Made by a program: the position numbers and the translations under genes. This document shows positions 8,444 to 17,637 of a DNA stretch of 64,000 bases, piece after piece. The notes beneath the pieces were generated by a model. The model did no database searches and was not told where the DNA came from. It saw only the letters and a program-made list of their open reading frames with translations. The stretch is from Chromobacterium sp. IIBBL 290-4 (GTDB lineage Bacteria; Pseudomonadota; Gammaproteobacteria; Burkholderiales; Chromobacteriaceae). The first letter of the stretch is position 1. Every line of letters starts with the position of its first letter. The DNA lies in contig NZ_CP100128.1 of assembly GCF_024207115.1 (NCBI RefSeq), positions 992,001 to 1,056,000 on the forward strand, read 5' to 3'.

Positions 8444-9934
8444 ATGCGACTCCTGATCCTGCTGCTTGCCGCCGCGCTGGCCGGCGCGCTGACCCTGTTT
8501 TCCTTCGCCCCCTACCGGATGTTCTGGCTGATGCCCCTGTGCCTGGCTGCGCTGGCTGAACTGGCGCAGCGCGAGCCCAAGCGCGCCTTCTGGCTGGGTT
8601 ATGTCTGGGGCGTGGCCGCCTATGTCAGCAATTTCCACTGGATTTACGCCAGCCTGCATGATGTCGCCGGCTTGCCGGCCTGGATCGCCGCGCCGCTGGT
8701 GCTTTTATTGCCGGTCTATCTGGGCCTGTATCCTGGCCTGGCCGCCTGGCTGGCCTGCCGCGCCCACCCCAGTCCATGGGTGCGCTGGCTGATCGCCTTT
8801 CCGGCCGCCTGGGAATTGGGCGAATGGCTGCGCAGCTGGGTATTGACCGGCTTTCCCTGGGCCGCCGCCGGCTACTCGCAAATCACCGAAAGCCCGCTGG
8901 CCGGCTATGCGCCGCTGGGCGGCATCCATCTAGTGAGCTTCCTCACCGCGCTTGCCGCCGGCGCGCTGACCATGCTGGCGCGCGCCAAGATGCGCGGCCG
9001 GCTGGCCATTCTGATCGGCGCGGCCGTGCTGCTGGGCAGCGGCGCTTGGCTGCGCGATGTGGAGTGGACCACGCCAATCGGCAAACCCCTCACCGTAGCC
9101 CTGGCTCAAGGCAATATCGCTCAGGACTTGAAGTGGTCGCCGGAGAATCTGGAAAACTCGCTGCTCACTTATTATCGCCAGGTGGCGCTGACCCGCGCCG
9201 ATCTGATGATCCTGCCGGAAACCGCCCTGCCGCTGTTCCTCGACGATCTGCCTTCCGGTTATCTGACCATGCTGCGCGGCGAAGCCAAGCGCGCCAATAT
9301 GTCGGTGGCCAGCGGCATTCCGCGCCGCACGCCGGATGGCCGCGGCTACCTGAACGCGGTGACCACGCTGACCGACCCCAAGATGCCGTATTACGCCAAG
9401 GACCACCTGGTGCCCTTCGGCGAATTCGTGCCGCTGCCGGGATTGATAGGCTGGATCTACCAGCACATGAATATGCCGCTGTCCGGCTTCAGCCATGGCG
9501 GCGCCAATCAGGAGCCGCTGACGCTGGCCGGCCAGAAAGTGGCGTTCAACGTCTGCTATGAAGACAGCTTCGGCGAAGAGCTGATCGACCCGGCCTCGCG
9601 CGCCAACATCCTGGCCAATGTCAGCAATCTGGCCTGGTTCGGCAAGAGCGAGGCGATGAGCCAGCACCTGCAGCTGTCGCAGGCGCGGGCGCTGGAAACC
9701 GGCCGTTACGTGCTGCGCGCCACCAATACCGGCATGACCGCCATCATTCGGCCGGACGGGGAAATCGCCGCCGTCGCCGCGCCGTTCACCGTGCAGGTGC
9801 TGACCGGCTTCGCCGAAAGCCGCCAGGGGCTGACGCCTTATATGCGGGTGGGCAATCTGCCGACGGTGCTGGCCTGCGGCGCGCTGCTGCTGCTGGCCCT
9901 GCTGCTGGGCTGGCGCCACCGCGGCCGCCACTAA
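8444..9934 (+). CDS. lnt: Apolipoprotein N-acyltransferase
   Basis: A 496-residue inner-membrane enzyme that adds the third acyl chain to the N-terminal cysteine of outer-membrane lipoproteins. The N-terminal half has about seven membrane helices. The C-terminal half is a periplasmic nitrilase-like domain with the catalytic triad E259 (LPETALP), K319 ([12 protein letters not shown]) and C371 (NVCYED). A last helix anchors the C-terminus. There is no strong Shine-Dalgarno in front of the ATG. The stop codon overlaps the stop of the convergent chemoreceptor gene by four bases. Confidence 0.97.
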   Translation: MRLLILLLAAALAGALTLFSFAPYRMFWLMPLCLAALAELAQREPKRAFWLGYVWGVAAYVSNFHWIYASLHDVAGLPAWIAAPLVLLLPVYLGLYPGLAAWLACRAHPSPWVRWLIAFPAAWELGEWLRSWVLTGFPWAAAGYSQITESPLAGYAPLGGIHLVSFLTALAAGALTMLARAKMRGRLAILIGAAVLLGSGAWLRDVEWTTPIGKPLTVALAQGNIAQDLKWSPENLENSLLTYYRQVALTRADLMILPETALPLFLDDLPSGYLTMLRGEAKRANMSVASGIPRRTPDGRGYLNAVTTLTDPKMPYYAKDHLVPFGEFVPLPGLIGWIYQHMNMPLSGFSHGGANQEPLTLAGQKVAFNVCYEDSFGEELIDPASRANILANVSNLAWFGKSEAMSQHLQLSQARALETGRYVLRATNTGMTAIIRPDGEIAAVAAPFTVQVLTGFAESRQGLTPYMRVGNLPTVLACGALLLLALLLGWRHRGRH

Positions 9935-11571
9935 ACGCGGAAGCGGGCGACCAGCTGCCGCAGCCGGCCTGCCAGCTGGTCCATATCATGCACCGCCCGC
10001 GAGGCCGATTTAGAGGCCTCGGCATTGCTGGTGGCGCTGTGGGCGATCTGCTCCACATGCTGGGCGATGGTCTGGCTGGCCACGCTCTGCTCCTGCAGGG
10101 CGAAGGAGATGTCGCCCACCACGCCGATCACGCCGTCGGCGCTGGTCTTGATGCGGGCGATCTCCTCGCCCGCCTTCTCCGCCAGGCCCAGGCCCGCTTT
10201 CACCCTATCCACCGCTTCGGCCATGCTGTTGCGGGAATGCTCCGCGCCTTTTTGCACATCCTGGATCATGCCGGCGATCTCCTGCGTCGCCTGCGCGGTG
10301 CGTTCGGACAGCTTGCGCACCTCATCCGCCACCACGGCGAAGCCGCGGCCCATTTCGCCGGCCCGCGCCGCCTCGATGGCCGCGTTGAGCGCCAGCAGAT
10401 TGGTCTGATCGGCGATATCGCGGATCACCTGCATGATGCTGGAGATGGTCTGGGTCTTGTCGGCCAGGCTGGTGATGATGCCTGACGTTTCATCCACCGC
10501 CTCGTTGATGCGGCGCATTTCGTCCACCGCCTCGGCGATCACCGCGCCGCCGGCATTGGACAGTTTGCCGGATTCCTTGGCCAGATCGCGCGCGTCTTCA
10601 GAACGGTCGGCGATATGGTTGACGCTGACGGTAAGTTGTTCGATAGACGCCGCCATCGCGGTGGCGGCCTCGCTTTGCGTTTCCGAGCCGCGCCCCACCG
10701 CCGCCGCTTCGCCGGTCACCTCGCCGCTCATCTGCGACAGCTGATTGGCATGATCGATGATGTCCCGCACCAAGCGCTGCAGCTCCTGCTGCATGCCGCT
10801 CACCGCCGCCATCAGGCTGCTCTGGTCGCCGGACTTGATGGCCACCCGCTCCGACAATTCTCCAGAGGCGATACGCTTCACCACCATCACCGTATCGCCA
10901 GGATCGCCGCCCAGTTGCCGCAGCACCGAGTTCAGCACCATGCCGCCCAAGGCCAGCAGCACCGCCAGCGCGACAATCAACTCGCCACCCAGCCATAACA
11001 GCTGCTGCCGGAATGCGGCGTCGACATCATCCAGATAAATGCCCGAGCCGACTATCCAGTGCCAGCCAGGCGTCGTGGTGATATAGGACATCTTGGGCTG
11101 CGGCTGGGAGAAGCCGGGTTTGTTCCAGACATACTCGCCGAAACCGCCGCCCCCAGGCGAAGAAATCGCCGTCTGGAACAGCGTTTTGAGTTCCACGCCG
11201 TTCGGATCCTTGACCCCCGCCAGGTTCTTGCCTATCAGTTCCGGCTTCGCGCCGTGCGCAACATAGTTCCAATCGGCGTCGTAAGCGAAAAAGTATTCGC
11301 GCTGGTCGTAGCGCATGGAGCTGAGCACCTTGGACACCACACGCTTGGCCTCGGCCTCGGGCAGCTTGCCGCTGGCCACCAATTTTTCATAGGTGGAAAC
11401 GACAGACACCGCGCTTTCCACCAGATTTCTGACTTTATCCTGCCTGTCCTGCATCATCGAATGCCGTTGCTGGATCACGCTGGCCAAGCCCAATAGGCAA
11501 ACCACGATGACCACCAGCACCATCAATCCAAACAGACGCATCCTAAGGCTCATTCCGCCCGCACTTGCCAT
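9931..11571 (-). CDS. Methyl-accepting chemotaxis protein, single-Cache sensor
   Basis: A 546-residue transmembrane chemoreceptor. A first helix (about residues 12-32) leads into a periplasmic single-Cache (sCache_2-type) domain with the typical [17 protein letters not shown] and [17 protein letters not shown] segments. A second helix near residue 200, a HAMP domain and a long cytoplasmic signalling coiled coil follow. The coil tip matches the receptor hairpin consensus ([20 protein letters not shown]). There is no C-terminal CheR/CheB tether pentapeptide. The start is supported by AAGGAG six bases upstream. The ligand cannot be read from sequence. It is an orphan receptor with no che genes in the window. 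Confidence 0.93.
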   Translation of the reverse strand: MASAGGMSLRMRLFGLMVLVVIVVCLLGLASVIQQRHSMMQDRQDKVRNLVESAVSVVSTYEKLVASGKLPEAEAKRVVSKVLSSMRYDQREYFFAYDADWNYVAHGAKPELIGKNLAGVKDPNGVELKTLFQTAISSPGGGGFGEYVWNKPGFSQPQPKMSYITTTPGWHWIVGSGIYLDDVDAAFRQQLLWLGGELIVALAVLLALGGMVLNSVLRQLGGDPGDTVMVVKRIASGELSERVAIKSGDQSSLMAAVSGMQQELQRLVRDIIDHANQLSQMSGEVTGEAAAVGRGSETQSEAATAMAASIEQLTVSVNHIADRSEDARDLAKESGKLSNAGGAVIAEAVDEMRRINEAVDETSGIITSLADKTQTISSIMQVIRDIADQTNLLALNAAIEAARAGEMGRGFAVVADEVRKLSERTAQATQEIAGMIQDVQKGAEHSRNSMAEAVDRVKAGLGLAEKAGEEIARIKTSADGVIGVVGDISFALQEQSVASQTIAQHVEQIAHSATSNAEASKSASRAVHDMDQLAGRLRQLVARFRV

Positions 11572-11691
11572 GACCCGCTCCTTCCCCGCACCTCTGCATG
11601 CCGCTCTTAGTATTTTTTCTTAGGACTATTCTAGTCCCCACCCACCTGATCGCCACGTCGATTTAATCCTTCGCGCGCCTCAGACGGCGAA

Positions 11692-11717
11692 GAAAAAGCC
11701 CGGCGATGCCGGGCTTT
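11692..11717 (-). terminator. Intrinsic terminator of the dCache chemoreceptor gene
   Basis: A perfect 10-bp stem (AAAGCCCGGC at 11695-11704 with 11708-11717) and a 3-base loop lie just after the stop of the upstream chemoreceptor. On the - strand it is followed by TTCTTC after the A/T end of the stem. Confidence 0.8.
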
Positions 11718-11733
11718 CATGATCGATGACGCT

Positions 11734-13611
11734 TTAAACATGGAAGCTGGAAAACAGCTGCCGCATATTGCTGGCGGAATGGGACAAATCCGACAGCGTA
11801 TCGCGCACGCTCTGCAATGCGTCGTCGCTGTCGACGATGCGGCCGTTGATCTGCTCGGTGCTCTGCGCGATCAAGGTAGTCGCCTTATGCTGCTCGCTGG
11901 TGGACAGCGTGATCTCGTTCATCTTGGCCATCACTTCCTGCATGGCGTTCTGGATTTTCTCGATCCGCTCCACCGCGCCCTGCGTCAACTCCACGCCGCC
12001 ATCCACCGAGTTGACGGTGCGCTGCATATTGCTGACCGCCTGGCTGGTTTCCTCGCGTATGGTGCTGACCATGCCGGAGATTTCCACCGTGGCCTGGCCG
12101 GTGCGCTCCGCCAGCTTGCGCACCTCGTCCGCCACCACCGCGAAACCGCGGCCCATTTCGCCGGCGCGCGCCGCTTCGATGGCGGCGTTAAGCGCCAGCA
12201 GATTGGTTTGATCGGCGATGTCCTTGATCACATTGGTGATGCCGCTGATTTGCTGCGAGCGCTGATCCAGCGAAGACAGCATGCCCGACAAGCCCTTCAC
12301 CGCGTCCACCGTGCTATTCATCTCGCTGGAGATCTGCATCATGCCGCTGGCGCTCTCGCTCGACACCTGGCCGGTATGGTTGACCAGCGAGTCGGCTTCC
12401 CGCGCCGCATCGGCGATGTGGGAGATGCTGACCGTGATTTCTTCCAGCGTGGCCGCGTTGGAGCTGGACACGTCGGAGATCTGGCGCGAATCGTGCGCCA
12501 CTTTATCCACGATATGCGAAACGCTCTCCACCCCGCCGGTCACTCGCTCGGCTTCTTCCTTCACGGCGATGAACATTTTCTGCAGTTGATCGATGAAGCG
12601 GTTGAAGGCGGTGGCGGTTTCGGCGATTTCGTCCTGGCCGGTTACCTGAATGCGGCGGGTCAAATCGCCCTCGCCTTGCGAGATTTCCAGCATCGCGCCG
12701 CGCAGGCGGCCCAGCCCCGCCAGCATCTTGCTCAGCATCACGCTGGCGACCGGCACCAGGATCACTACGCACAAGGCGCCCAGACCGACCACGGTCATCA
12801 GCAGGGTGCGCAAGGGGCCGGATACCACCGAGGAGTCCGTCACCACGCCCACCAGCCAGTTGGTGCCTTCCACAGGCTGCACCTCCACCAGCTTGTCTTC
12901 GCCGCCGATCTGGATATCCGCCATATCATTGCCATTCGCCAGCTGCGTCAAGCGATCGCCAGTCAGCTCAGGCACTTTTTCGCTCAGCGGCTTCAGCGTC
13001 AGGCTGGCATCCGGGTGAGCGATGACTTTGCCGGTCTTGTCCACCAGGAAAGCGTAGCCGTTGCCGCGCAGCTTGACCGACAACACCGTTTTGACCAGGT
13101 CGTCGATGAAAATATCGCCGCCGACCACGGCCTTCAAACCAGTGCCATCCTTGACCGGCGACACGAAGGTCACCACCAGCTTCTTGGTGTCGAAATCGAC
13201 ATAAGGATCGGATACGCCAGGCTGGCCCGCCGCGGCCGCCTGTTGATACCAGGGGCGCGCCACCGGGTCATAGCCCTGCGGCTGCGGCTTCATGTCCGAG
13301 CGTATCATCACATGCTGGGCGGTGCCGATATAGGTCATGTCGAAACCGCCGGCCTGGCTCAGCTTGGCCAGGGTCTGGCGGGGATCCTGCTCGGCGACCA
13401 AAGAGTTGGCCGCGATGACCACGCCGACCTTGCTCTTGTACCAGCCGGCGATCTGGCCCGCATAGCCCTTGGATGTGCCATCCAACTCGTTTTCCACGCC
13501 GCGGATGATTTCATTCCGCATCTGGCCGTATACCAGAATCGTGATCACAATGCCCAATACCACGAGCAAAAAGGCGATAAAAGCAATCAGCTTGACTCGC
13601 AAAGAACGCAT
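11734..13611 (-). CDS. Methyl-accepting chemotaxis protein, dCache sensor
   Basis: A 625-residue chemoreceptor with an N-terminal helix and a periplasmic double-Cache domain of about 250 residues, including [21 protein letters not shown] and [15 protein letters not shown]. These domains typically bind amino acids or other small carboxylates or amines. A second helix, HAMP and a cytoplasmic signalling domain with the conserved tip follow. I place the start at the ATG of [11 protein letters not shown] because AGGAG lies seven bases upstream; a TTG 21 bases earlier is open but has no ribosome binding site. It is transcribed in tandem with the sCache receptor but ends in its own terminator. Confidence 0.92.
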   Translation of the reverse strand: MRSLRVKLIAFIAFLLVVLGIVITILVYGQMRNEIIRGVENELDGTSKGYAGQIAGWYKSKVGVVIAANSLVAEQDPRQTLAKLSQAGGFDMTYIGTAQHVMIRSDMKPQPQGYDPVARPWYQQAAAAGQPGVSDPYVDFDTKKLVVTFVSPVKDGTGLKAVVGGDIFIDDLVKTVLSVKLRGNGYAFLVDKTGKVIAHPDASLTLKPLSEKVPELTGDRLTQLANGNDMADIQIGGEDKLVEVQPVEGTNWLVGVVTDSSVVSGPLRTLLMTVVGLGALCVVILVPVASVMLSKMLAGLGRLRGAMLEISQGEGDLTRRIQVTGQDEIAETATAFNRFIDQLQKMFIAVKEEAERVTGGVESVSHIVDKVAHDSRQISDVSSSNAATLEEITVSISHIADAAREADSLVNHTGQVSSESASGMMQISSEMNSTVDAVKGLSGMLSSLDQRSQQISGITNVIKDIADQTNLLALNAAIEAARAGEMGRGFAVVADEVRKLAERTGQATVEISGMVSTIREETSQAVSNMQRTVNSVDGGVELTQGAVERIEKIQNAMQEVMAKMNEITLSTSEQHKATTLIAQSTEQINGRIVDSDDALQSVRDTLSDLSHSASNMRQLFSSFHV

Positions 13612-13682
13612 TCCAAATCTCCTCTTCCCCAAGCACTGGCGGCCCGCGCGCGGCTTGCAATCCTATACCGCGGCATCATTTA

Positions 13683-13709
13683 TGATTGTCCCGGCTCTAC
13701 TCCGGTTTA
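13683..13709 (-). promoter_or_regulatory. Possible sigma-28 (flagellar) promoter for the dCache receptor
   Basis: On the - strand TAAA (13709-13706), a 15-base spacer and GACAATCA (13690-13683) match TAAA-N15-GCCGATAA at the whole -35 and five of eight -10 positions. Chemoreceptor genes are often FliA-controlled (established). It lies about 72 bases upstream of the start codon. The match is partial, so this is only a candidate. Confidence 0.3.
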
Positions 13710-13782
13710 GTACTTATCGCTACAAAGCTCAACGCACAAATCACTACGCAATGGTCTCCTTTCGCAGGATTTACGCTTGAAA

Positions 13783-13925
13783 CTGATCGTAATCAGAACA
13801 TTTCTCAATCCGAAATGTCAGATTGTCCAACCAGAGTCTGCCTGTAACTTGAGAATCTAAATCGCTCTGCATGGATATGCAATGATTCTCTTACAATTGC
13901 CCGCGACTCCCAGCGGGGTTTTTGT
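13783..13925 (+). ncRNA. Candidate small RNA or leader ending in an intrinsic terminator
   Basis: Four consecutive inverted repeats lie in a gene-free region: CTGAT/ATCAG (13783-13796), ACATTTC/GAAATGT (13798-13818), a nested GAGAATC/GATTCTC enclosing TGCAT/ATGCA (13851-13890), and CCCGC/GCGGG (13900-13917), the last followed by GTTTTTG. The arrangement resembles a bacterial sRNA ending in an intrinsic terminator. No gene upstream on this strand explains the terminator. I found no convincing promoter, so this is a structural inference only. Confidence 0.35.
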
Positions 13926-14016
13926 TAATAAACTTACAAGCCCTCACACCCGCCCCCATACCGGATGCATCAGGCCCAGTGGTATCATCCTCAGTGCCAA
14001 GAACCAAGGAGAGGCG

Positions 14017-14814
14017 ATGCAACTGCGGCAAATGTTTGTCCACCCCATGAAATCGGCGCGCGGCATCGCTTTCGAGCGCGCCTTCGCCGGCTCTTTAGGA
14101 TTGCTGCATGACCGGGAATGGCTGCTGGCCACCCCCGACGGCCAGCAAATCACCGCGCGCGCCTACCCGCAGCTGGTGCGCGTGCAGATCGACCTCATCC
14201 CCGGCGGCATTCTGCTGCGCTATCCCGACAAAGCGCCGATTTTCGCCATGACCACGGTCTATACCCGTCCGCACTTCGCCCAAGTCTGGAAGGACGGCTT
14301 TGACGCCTGTCATGGCGACGAGCGCGTCGACACCTGGTTCCAGAGCCTGCTGGGCATAGACTGCCGGCTGCTGTGGCTGGGCGCGCAATCTCAACGCGCC
14401 TTCAAGGGGGGCCCGGACAAGATGAGCTTCGCCGATGGTTATCCCTATCTGCTGGTCAATCAAACCTCGCTGGACGACCTGAACCGCCAGTTGGCCAAGC
14501 CCGTCAGCTTGCGCCACTTCCGCCCCAATCTGGTGGTCAATGCAGACTACCCCTGGGTAGAAGACGAATGGCAAGTCATCCGCATCGGCGAGGTGGAGTT
14601 CGATGTGATGAAGCCCTGCACCCGCTGCGTGCTGACGACCGTGGACCCGGATACCGGCGTCAAGGATGCCGACGGAGAGCCGCTGCGCACCCTGGTCCGC
14701 ACCCGCAGACTGGAAGAGGGCGTCTGCTTCGGCATGAATCTGCGCGCGCGCAACCAAGGCATTCTGGAGCTTGGCGCGCCGGTCGAGGTGCTGCAGGAAC
14801 GTTACGCCTTCTAG
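14017..14814 (+). CDS. MOSC-domain protein (YcbX-like)
   Basis: A 265-residue protein with an N-terminal MOSC_N beta-barrel (MQLRQMFVHPMKSARGI...) and a C-terminal MOSC domain. The MOSC domain contains the conserved cysteine segment MKPCTRCVLTTVDPDTG near residues 200-216, the likely molybdenum-cofactor sulphur ligand region. Relatives act on N-hydroxylated compounds (YcbX) or resemble mARC. Unlike E. coli YcbX, no C-terminal 2Fe-2S ferredoxin domain is present: the chain ends at LQERYAF, so an external electron donor is needed. The start is chosen at the ATG preceded by AAGGAGAGGCG; a longer open frame upstream overlaps hairpins and lacks a ribosome binding site. Confidence 0.88.
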   Translation: MQLRQMFVHPMKSARGIAFERAFAGSLGLLHDREWLLATPDGQQITARAYPQLVRVQIDLIPGGILLRYPDKAPIFAMTTVYTRPHFAQVWKDGFDACHGDERVDTWFQSLLGIDCRLLWLGAQSQRAFKGGPDKMSFADGYPYLLVNQTSLDDLNRQLAKPVSLRHFRPNLVVNADYPWVEDEWQVIRIGEVEFDVMKPCTRCVLTTVDPDTGVKDADGEPLRTLVRTRRLEEGVCFGMNLRARNQGILELGAPVEVLQERYAF

Positions 14815-14846
14815 ACGCCTCCGCTAGCGCTGCATACAATCGCTAG

Positions 14847-15761
14847 ATGGATTTGCAAGCCCTCATTAAAGATATCCGGCAAGACATCTTGCCTTTCTAT
14901 GACCAAGGCCGCGTGGCCGACTACATTCCCGCGCTCGCCTCGGTCCCGCCCCATCAGTTCGGCTGGGCCATCCACACGCTGGATGGCCAGAGCCATGCCT
15001 GCGGCGACGCCGACACGCCCTTTTCCATCCAGAGCATCAGCAAGGCCTTCATGCTGGCGATGACCTTGCAGGCGGATGGCGAAGCATTGTGGCGCCACGT
15101 CGGCAAGGAGCCCTCCGGCAATCCCTTCAACTCGCTGGTGCAGCTGGAGTACGAGCACGGCATCCCCCGCAACCCCTTCATCAACGCCGGCGCACTGGCG
15201 GTAACCGACCGCGCCATCCGCCACTTCAGCGACGCGCATGCCCGATTGCTTTCCTGGCTACGTCTCGAAACCGGCAATGCCGCGTTATCGGCCAATGAGG
15301 CCATCGCGGCTTCGGAACGCGCGCATGGCGATCGCAACGCGGCCCTGGCGCACTTCATGAAAAGCTACGGCAATATCGAACATGAAGTCGGCAACGTGCT
15401 GGACCAGTATTTTCACAATTGCAGCATAGAACTGAGCTGCCGGGAGCTGGCTCGCGCCGGGCTATTCTTGGCCAATCACGGCGTTTCGCCGTTGACAGGT
15501 CAACGATACCTCAGCCGCAGCCAGGCCAAACAGGTGAACGCGGTCATGTTGACCTGCGGCACTTACGACGCGGCAGGCGAGTTCGCCTATCGGGTGGGCT
15601 TGCCGGTGAAGAGCGGCGTGGGAGGGGGCTTGCTGGCCGTGATACCCGGCAAGATGAGCCTGGCGGTCTGGAGTCCGCAGCTGGACAGCCGCGGCAATTC
15701 GGTGCTTGGGCTGGAGGCTTTGGACCGCTTTACCACCCGCACCGGACTATCGATATTCTAA
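14847..15761 (+). CDS. glsA: Glutaminase A
   Basis: A 304-residue serine-type glutaminase that hydrolyses L-glutamine to glutamate and ammonia, of normal length for the family. The beta-lactamase-like S-x-x-K catalytic pair is S63 and K66 in QSISKAFML. Other family marks are NPFINAGA, the conserved YGNIEHEVGNVLDQYFHNCSIE region and GVGGGLLAVIPGK near the C-terminus. It starts 32 bases after the MOSC gene, so they may be co-transcribed, although no functional link is obvious. An IS element begins about 70 bases downstream. Confidence 0.95.
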   Translation: MDLQALIKDIRQDILPFYDQGRVADYIPALASVPPHQFGWAIHTLDGQSHACGDADTPFSIQSISKAFMLAMTLQADGEALWRHVGKEPSGNPFNSLVQLEYEHGIPRNPFINAGALAVTDRAIRHFSDAHARLLSWLRLETGNAALSANEAIAASERAHGDRNAALAHFMKSYGNIEHEVGNVLDQYFHNCSIELSCRELARAGLFLANHGVSPLTGQRYLSRSQAKQVNAVMLTCGTYDAAGEFAYRVGLPVKSGVGGGLLAVIPGKMSLAVWSPQLDSRGNSVLGLEALDRFTTRTGLSIF

Positions 15762-15773
15762 GGCCATGACAAT

Positions 15774-15804
15774 GCCGGTTCCGCATCCGCAGGCCGGCGT
15801 TTTC
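15774..15804 (+). terminator. Weak terminator candidate after glsA
   Basis: GCCGG (15774-15778) pairs with CCGGC (15794-15798) across a 15-base partly structured loop and is followed by GTTTTCTC. The long loop makes it weaker than the other terminators listed here. Confidence 0.35.
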
Positions 15805-15829
15805 TCGCCTTCAAGGCGCCCGGTGCCCA

Positions 15830-15849
15830 GTCCTGACATAGGTTGACAC
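15830..15849. repeat. IS left terminal inverted repeat
   Basis: This 20-base end matches the complement of 17138-17157 at 17 positions. IS3-family elements usually begin with TG; the TG at 15834 would place the formal end four bases further in. Confidence 0.8.
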
Positions 15850-15873
15850 CTGCCAGCGCGCTGCATGCGCTGG

Positions 15874-16706
15874 TCAGATGCTCGCTACAGACGCCCGATG
15901 TACCTCATCGGGCGTCTTGTATTTCAAGCCCTGGTGAGGGCGCTCGTGGTTGTAAATCCTCACCGACTGCTCCACCATTTTCCTCGCCTGTTGCAAATCG
16001 GCTGGGCGATGCAGCAGCAGTTCGCCTTTTAGAATGCCGTTCACCCGCTCTGCCAGGGCATTCTGGTAGCAATCGTAGCCATCCGTCATTGAGCACGTCA
16101 GCCCGTGTCGTTCGTGGATCTGCTGATAGTAGGCCGAACAATACTGAATGCCGCGATCGGAGTGGTGAATCAACGGCTGCCGTGAACGTCGCGTTGCAAG
16201 GCCATTTTGAGGGCTCCGCTGACTTCCTCCGCCTGCAGGCTGTCATGCACATGATACCCAACAATTTTCCTTGAGTAAGCGTCGGTCACTAGACTCAGGT
16301 AAGCAAACCGCTGCGCTGTCGGCAAGTAGGTGATATCCGCCACCCAGACCTGCTCCGGCCCCGTCGGGACGACTTGGTGCGGCCCGGCCTTGAGCAGATT
16401 AGGATGGCGGTAAAAGCGATGGTGACTGTGTGTGGTCTTATGGTACGCCCGCTGCGGCACGACCAGCAGGCGGGCTGTACGCAACAGATCGAACAAACCG
16501 TCCCGTCCCAGCTTGATCTCCGCTTCAGCCATTCGCGATTGCAGCACATGGTGCAGCTTCTGCGTTCCCAGTCGGGGCTGGCGCAAGCGCACGTCCCTCA
16601 CCCACGCGATCACTTTGCCATTCCGTTCGGCACGATGGCTTTCGCTTTGGCGGCGCTTGTAATAGGCCTGGCGGCTCAACTGGACATATCGGCAGGCCCG
16701 GCCCAC
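15874..16706 (-). pseudogene. IS3-family orfB (DDE transposase), frameshifted
   Basis: This is the integrase-core part of the transposase. The upstream segment (16706-16170) carries the HTH_21-like start and the first catalytic aspartate (VWVADITYLP), then stops at a TGA (16172-16170) after ALQRDVHGSR. The rest of the domain continues in the -1 frame from about 16180 down to 15874 as QPLIHHSDRGIQYC (second aspartate) and NALAERVNGILK (catalytic glutamate region). The frame relation fits loss of a single base between about 16200 and 16173. The break separates the first catalytic acid from the other two, so neither fragment can be an active transposase. Confidence 0.85.
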
Positions 16707-16708
16707 GC

Positions 16709-17110
16709 TCAGCCCCTGGACGAGCCTTTGGGCAAGGACCTGCCCGAAGGCTTTTTTACTACGCGCACCCCGTAGTCTTTCTTCAAGACCTCAAGCATCG
16801 CTTCGAATAGCTGCGCCTTCTCATTGGCCTCTTTGAGTTGGGTTTCCAGTTCCTTGATCCGCTGTTCTGGCGTCAGCGGCTTGTTGCCTTGATTCCCCAT
16901 CGCGATCCCCTGGGCGCTACGGGAGGGCTGGGCACTCCAGTCCTGCAAACCGTGCTTACGTAACCATACCAGCACCGTCGAACGACCTTGAATACCATAG
17001 CGGCGTTGCGCCTCTTTGTAAGTCAGTTCGCCTTTTTCTACCTGCTCTACGACCGACAGTTTAAAAGCCAGGCTGTAGTCTTGCTGGGTACGCTTAATCC
17101 TTGATTCCAT
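16709..17110 (-). CDS. IS3-family orfA
   Basis: A 133-residue helix-turn-helix protein of the transposase_8 / IS3 orfA type: YSLAFKLSVVEQVEKGELTYKEAQRRYG with a WLRKHG recognition region. A leucine-zipper-like coiled coil follows (PEQRIKELETQLKEANEKAQLFEAMLEVLKK, split here by the IKE/TQL heptads). It is intact. The codons GTA-AAA-AAG at its 3' part form the slippery site used to make the OrfAB fusion. Translated in frame it ends at GSSRG, a few bases before the formal orfB start. Confidence 0.88.
   Translation of the reverse strand: MESRIKRTQQDYSLAFKLSVVEQVEKGELTYKEAQRRYGIQGRSTVLVWLRKHGLQDWSAQPSRSAQGIAMGNQGNKPLTPEQRIKELETQLKEANEKAQLFEAMLEVLKKDYGVRVVKKPSGRSLPKGSSRG
16751..16757 (-). promoter_or_regulatory. 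Programmed -1 frameshift heptamer A-AAA-AAG
   Basis: The - strand reads A AAA AAG in exactly the orfA zero frame (codon AAG at 16753-16751). Slipping back one base continues as KAFGQVLAQRLVQGL and runs straight into orfB without a stop. This is the standard mechanism by which IS3-family elements make the OrfAB transposase. Confidence 0.8.
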
Positions 17111-17137
17111 GTGACTCTCCTTCGTTACGGCGAAAAA

Positions 17138-17157
17138 GTGTCAACTTATTCCAGGAC
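17138..17157. repeat. IS right terminal inverted repeat
   Basis: The complement of this 20-base segment matches 15830-15849 at 17 of 20 positions. It lies about 17 bases beyond the end of the rplQ terminator. Confidence 0.8.
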
Positions 17158-17171
17158 GGGACACGGATATG

Positions 17172-17202
17172 AAAAAAGCCAGCTCAAAGAGCTGGCTTTT
17201 CT
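17172..17202 (-). terminator. Terminator of the alpha operon (after rplQ)
   Basis: A perfect 11-bp stem, AAAAGCCAGCT (17174-17184) with 17190-17200, and a five-base loop give TTTTTT on the - strand. It ends the long ribosomal-protein transcript right after rplQ. Confidence 0.9.
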
Positions 17203-17217
17203 CGGCAACTTCGTCGA

Positions 17218-17613
17218 TTACTCGGCGGAGTTGTCTTCTACGGCAACGGATTCTTCCGGACGGTCCACCAGCTCTACCAGAGCCATCGGGGCGTTGTCGC
17301 CCTTGCGGAAACCGTACTTCAGGATACGCACGTAGCCGCCGTTGCGGGTAGCGTAGCGCGCGCCGAGCACGTCGAAGAGTTTAACCACGATATCGCGGTC
17401 ACGGGTGCGGTCGAACGCCAGACGACGGTTGGCGAGAGACGGCTTTTTGCCGAGCGTGATGAGCGGCTCGGCCACACGACGCAGTTCCTTGGCCTTCGGC
17501 AGCGTGGTCACGATTGCTTCGTGCTTCAGCAGCGAGTTGGCCATGTTGCGCAGCATCGCCAGACGATGGCTGGTCGTGCGGTTCAGTTTACGATTACTGT
17601 AACGATGACGCAT
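17218..17613 (-). CDS. rplQ: 50S ribosomal protein L17
   Basis: 131 residues, starting [17 protein letters not shown], the invariant L17 N-terminus. L17 sits near the peptide exit tunnel of the large subunit. It is the last gene of the alpha operon (rpsM-rpsK-rpsD-rpoA-rplQ), 24 bases after rpoA, and is followed by a strong terminator. The acidic C-terminal tail ([13 protein letters not shown]) is of the kind seen in betaproteobacteria. Confidence 0.97.
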   Translation of the reverse strand: MRHRYSNRKLNRTTSHRLAMLRNMANSLLKHEAIVTTLPKAKELRRVAEPLITLGKKPSLANRRLAFDRTRDRDIVVKLFDVLGARYATRNGGYVRILKYGFRKGDNAPMALVELVDRPEESVAVEDNSAE

Positions 17614-17637
17614 TGTTAATGTCCTTTAGTCTCAAAC

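Larger units (their letters stand above)
13612..14016. other. 405-bp gene-free region with several hairpins
   Basis: This separates the - strand chemoreceptor from the + strand MOSC gene. No credible coding frame is visible. It is less GC-rich than its surroundings. It holds a weak candidate sigma-28 site for the chemoreceptor (13683-13709) and a run of four inverted repeats on the + strand (13783-13923), the last one with a T-tract. The final stretch (about 13925-14016) shows only the MOSC ribosome binding site AAGGAG. Confidence 0.6.
15830..17157 (-). mobile_element. IS3-family insertion sequence, decayed
   Basis: This is about 1.33 kb with imperfect terminal inverted repeats: GTCCTGACATAGGTTGACAC at 15830-15849, and the complement of 17138-17157 reads GTCCTGGAATAAGTTGACAC (17 of 20 identical). 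Inside are orfA and orfB on the - strand in the -1 frame relation normal for IS3 elements, joined by a slippery A-AAA-AAG. orfB is broken by a second, non-programmed frameshift, so this copy should not transpose by itself. No short direct repeat is visible at the two flanks. It lies between the convergent glsA and rplQ genes, just outside the rplQ terminator, and disrupts neither. Confidence 0.88.

Noticed and set aside
8418..8446. TTGACA as a promoter -35 for lnt
   Set aside because: A -10 at proper spacing would fall on the start codon (CCCATG), so it cannot serve lnt as annotated.
16170..16206. A second programmed frameshift in the IS orfB
   Set aside because: No slippery heptamer lies at the break; a simple one-base loss explains it, and IS3 elements use only the orfA-orfB shift.
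15821..17166. Target-site duplication around the IS element
   Set aside because: Flanking bases do not form a direct repeat for any plausible choice of ends; GTCC/GGAC are inverted and belong to the terminal repeats.
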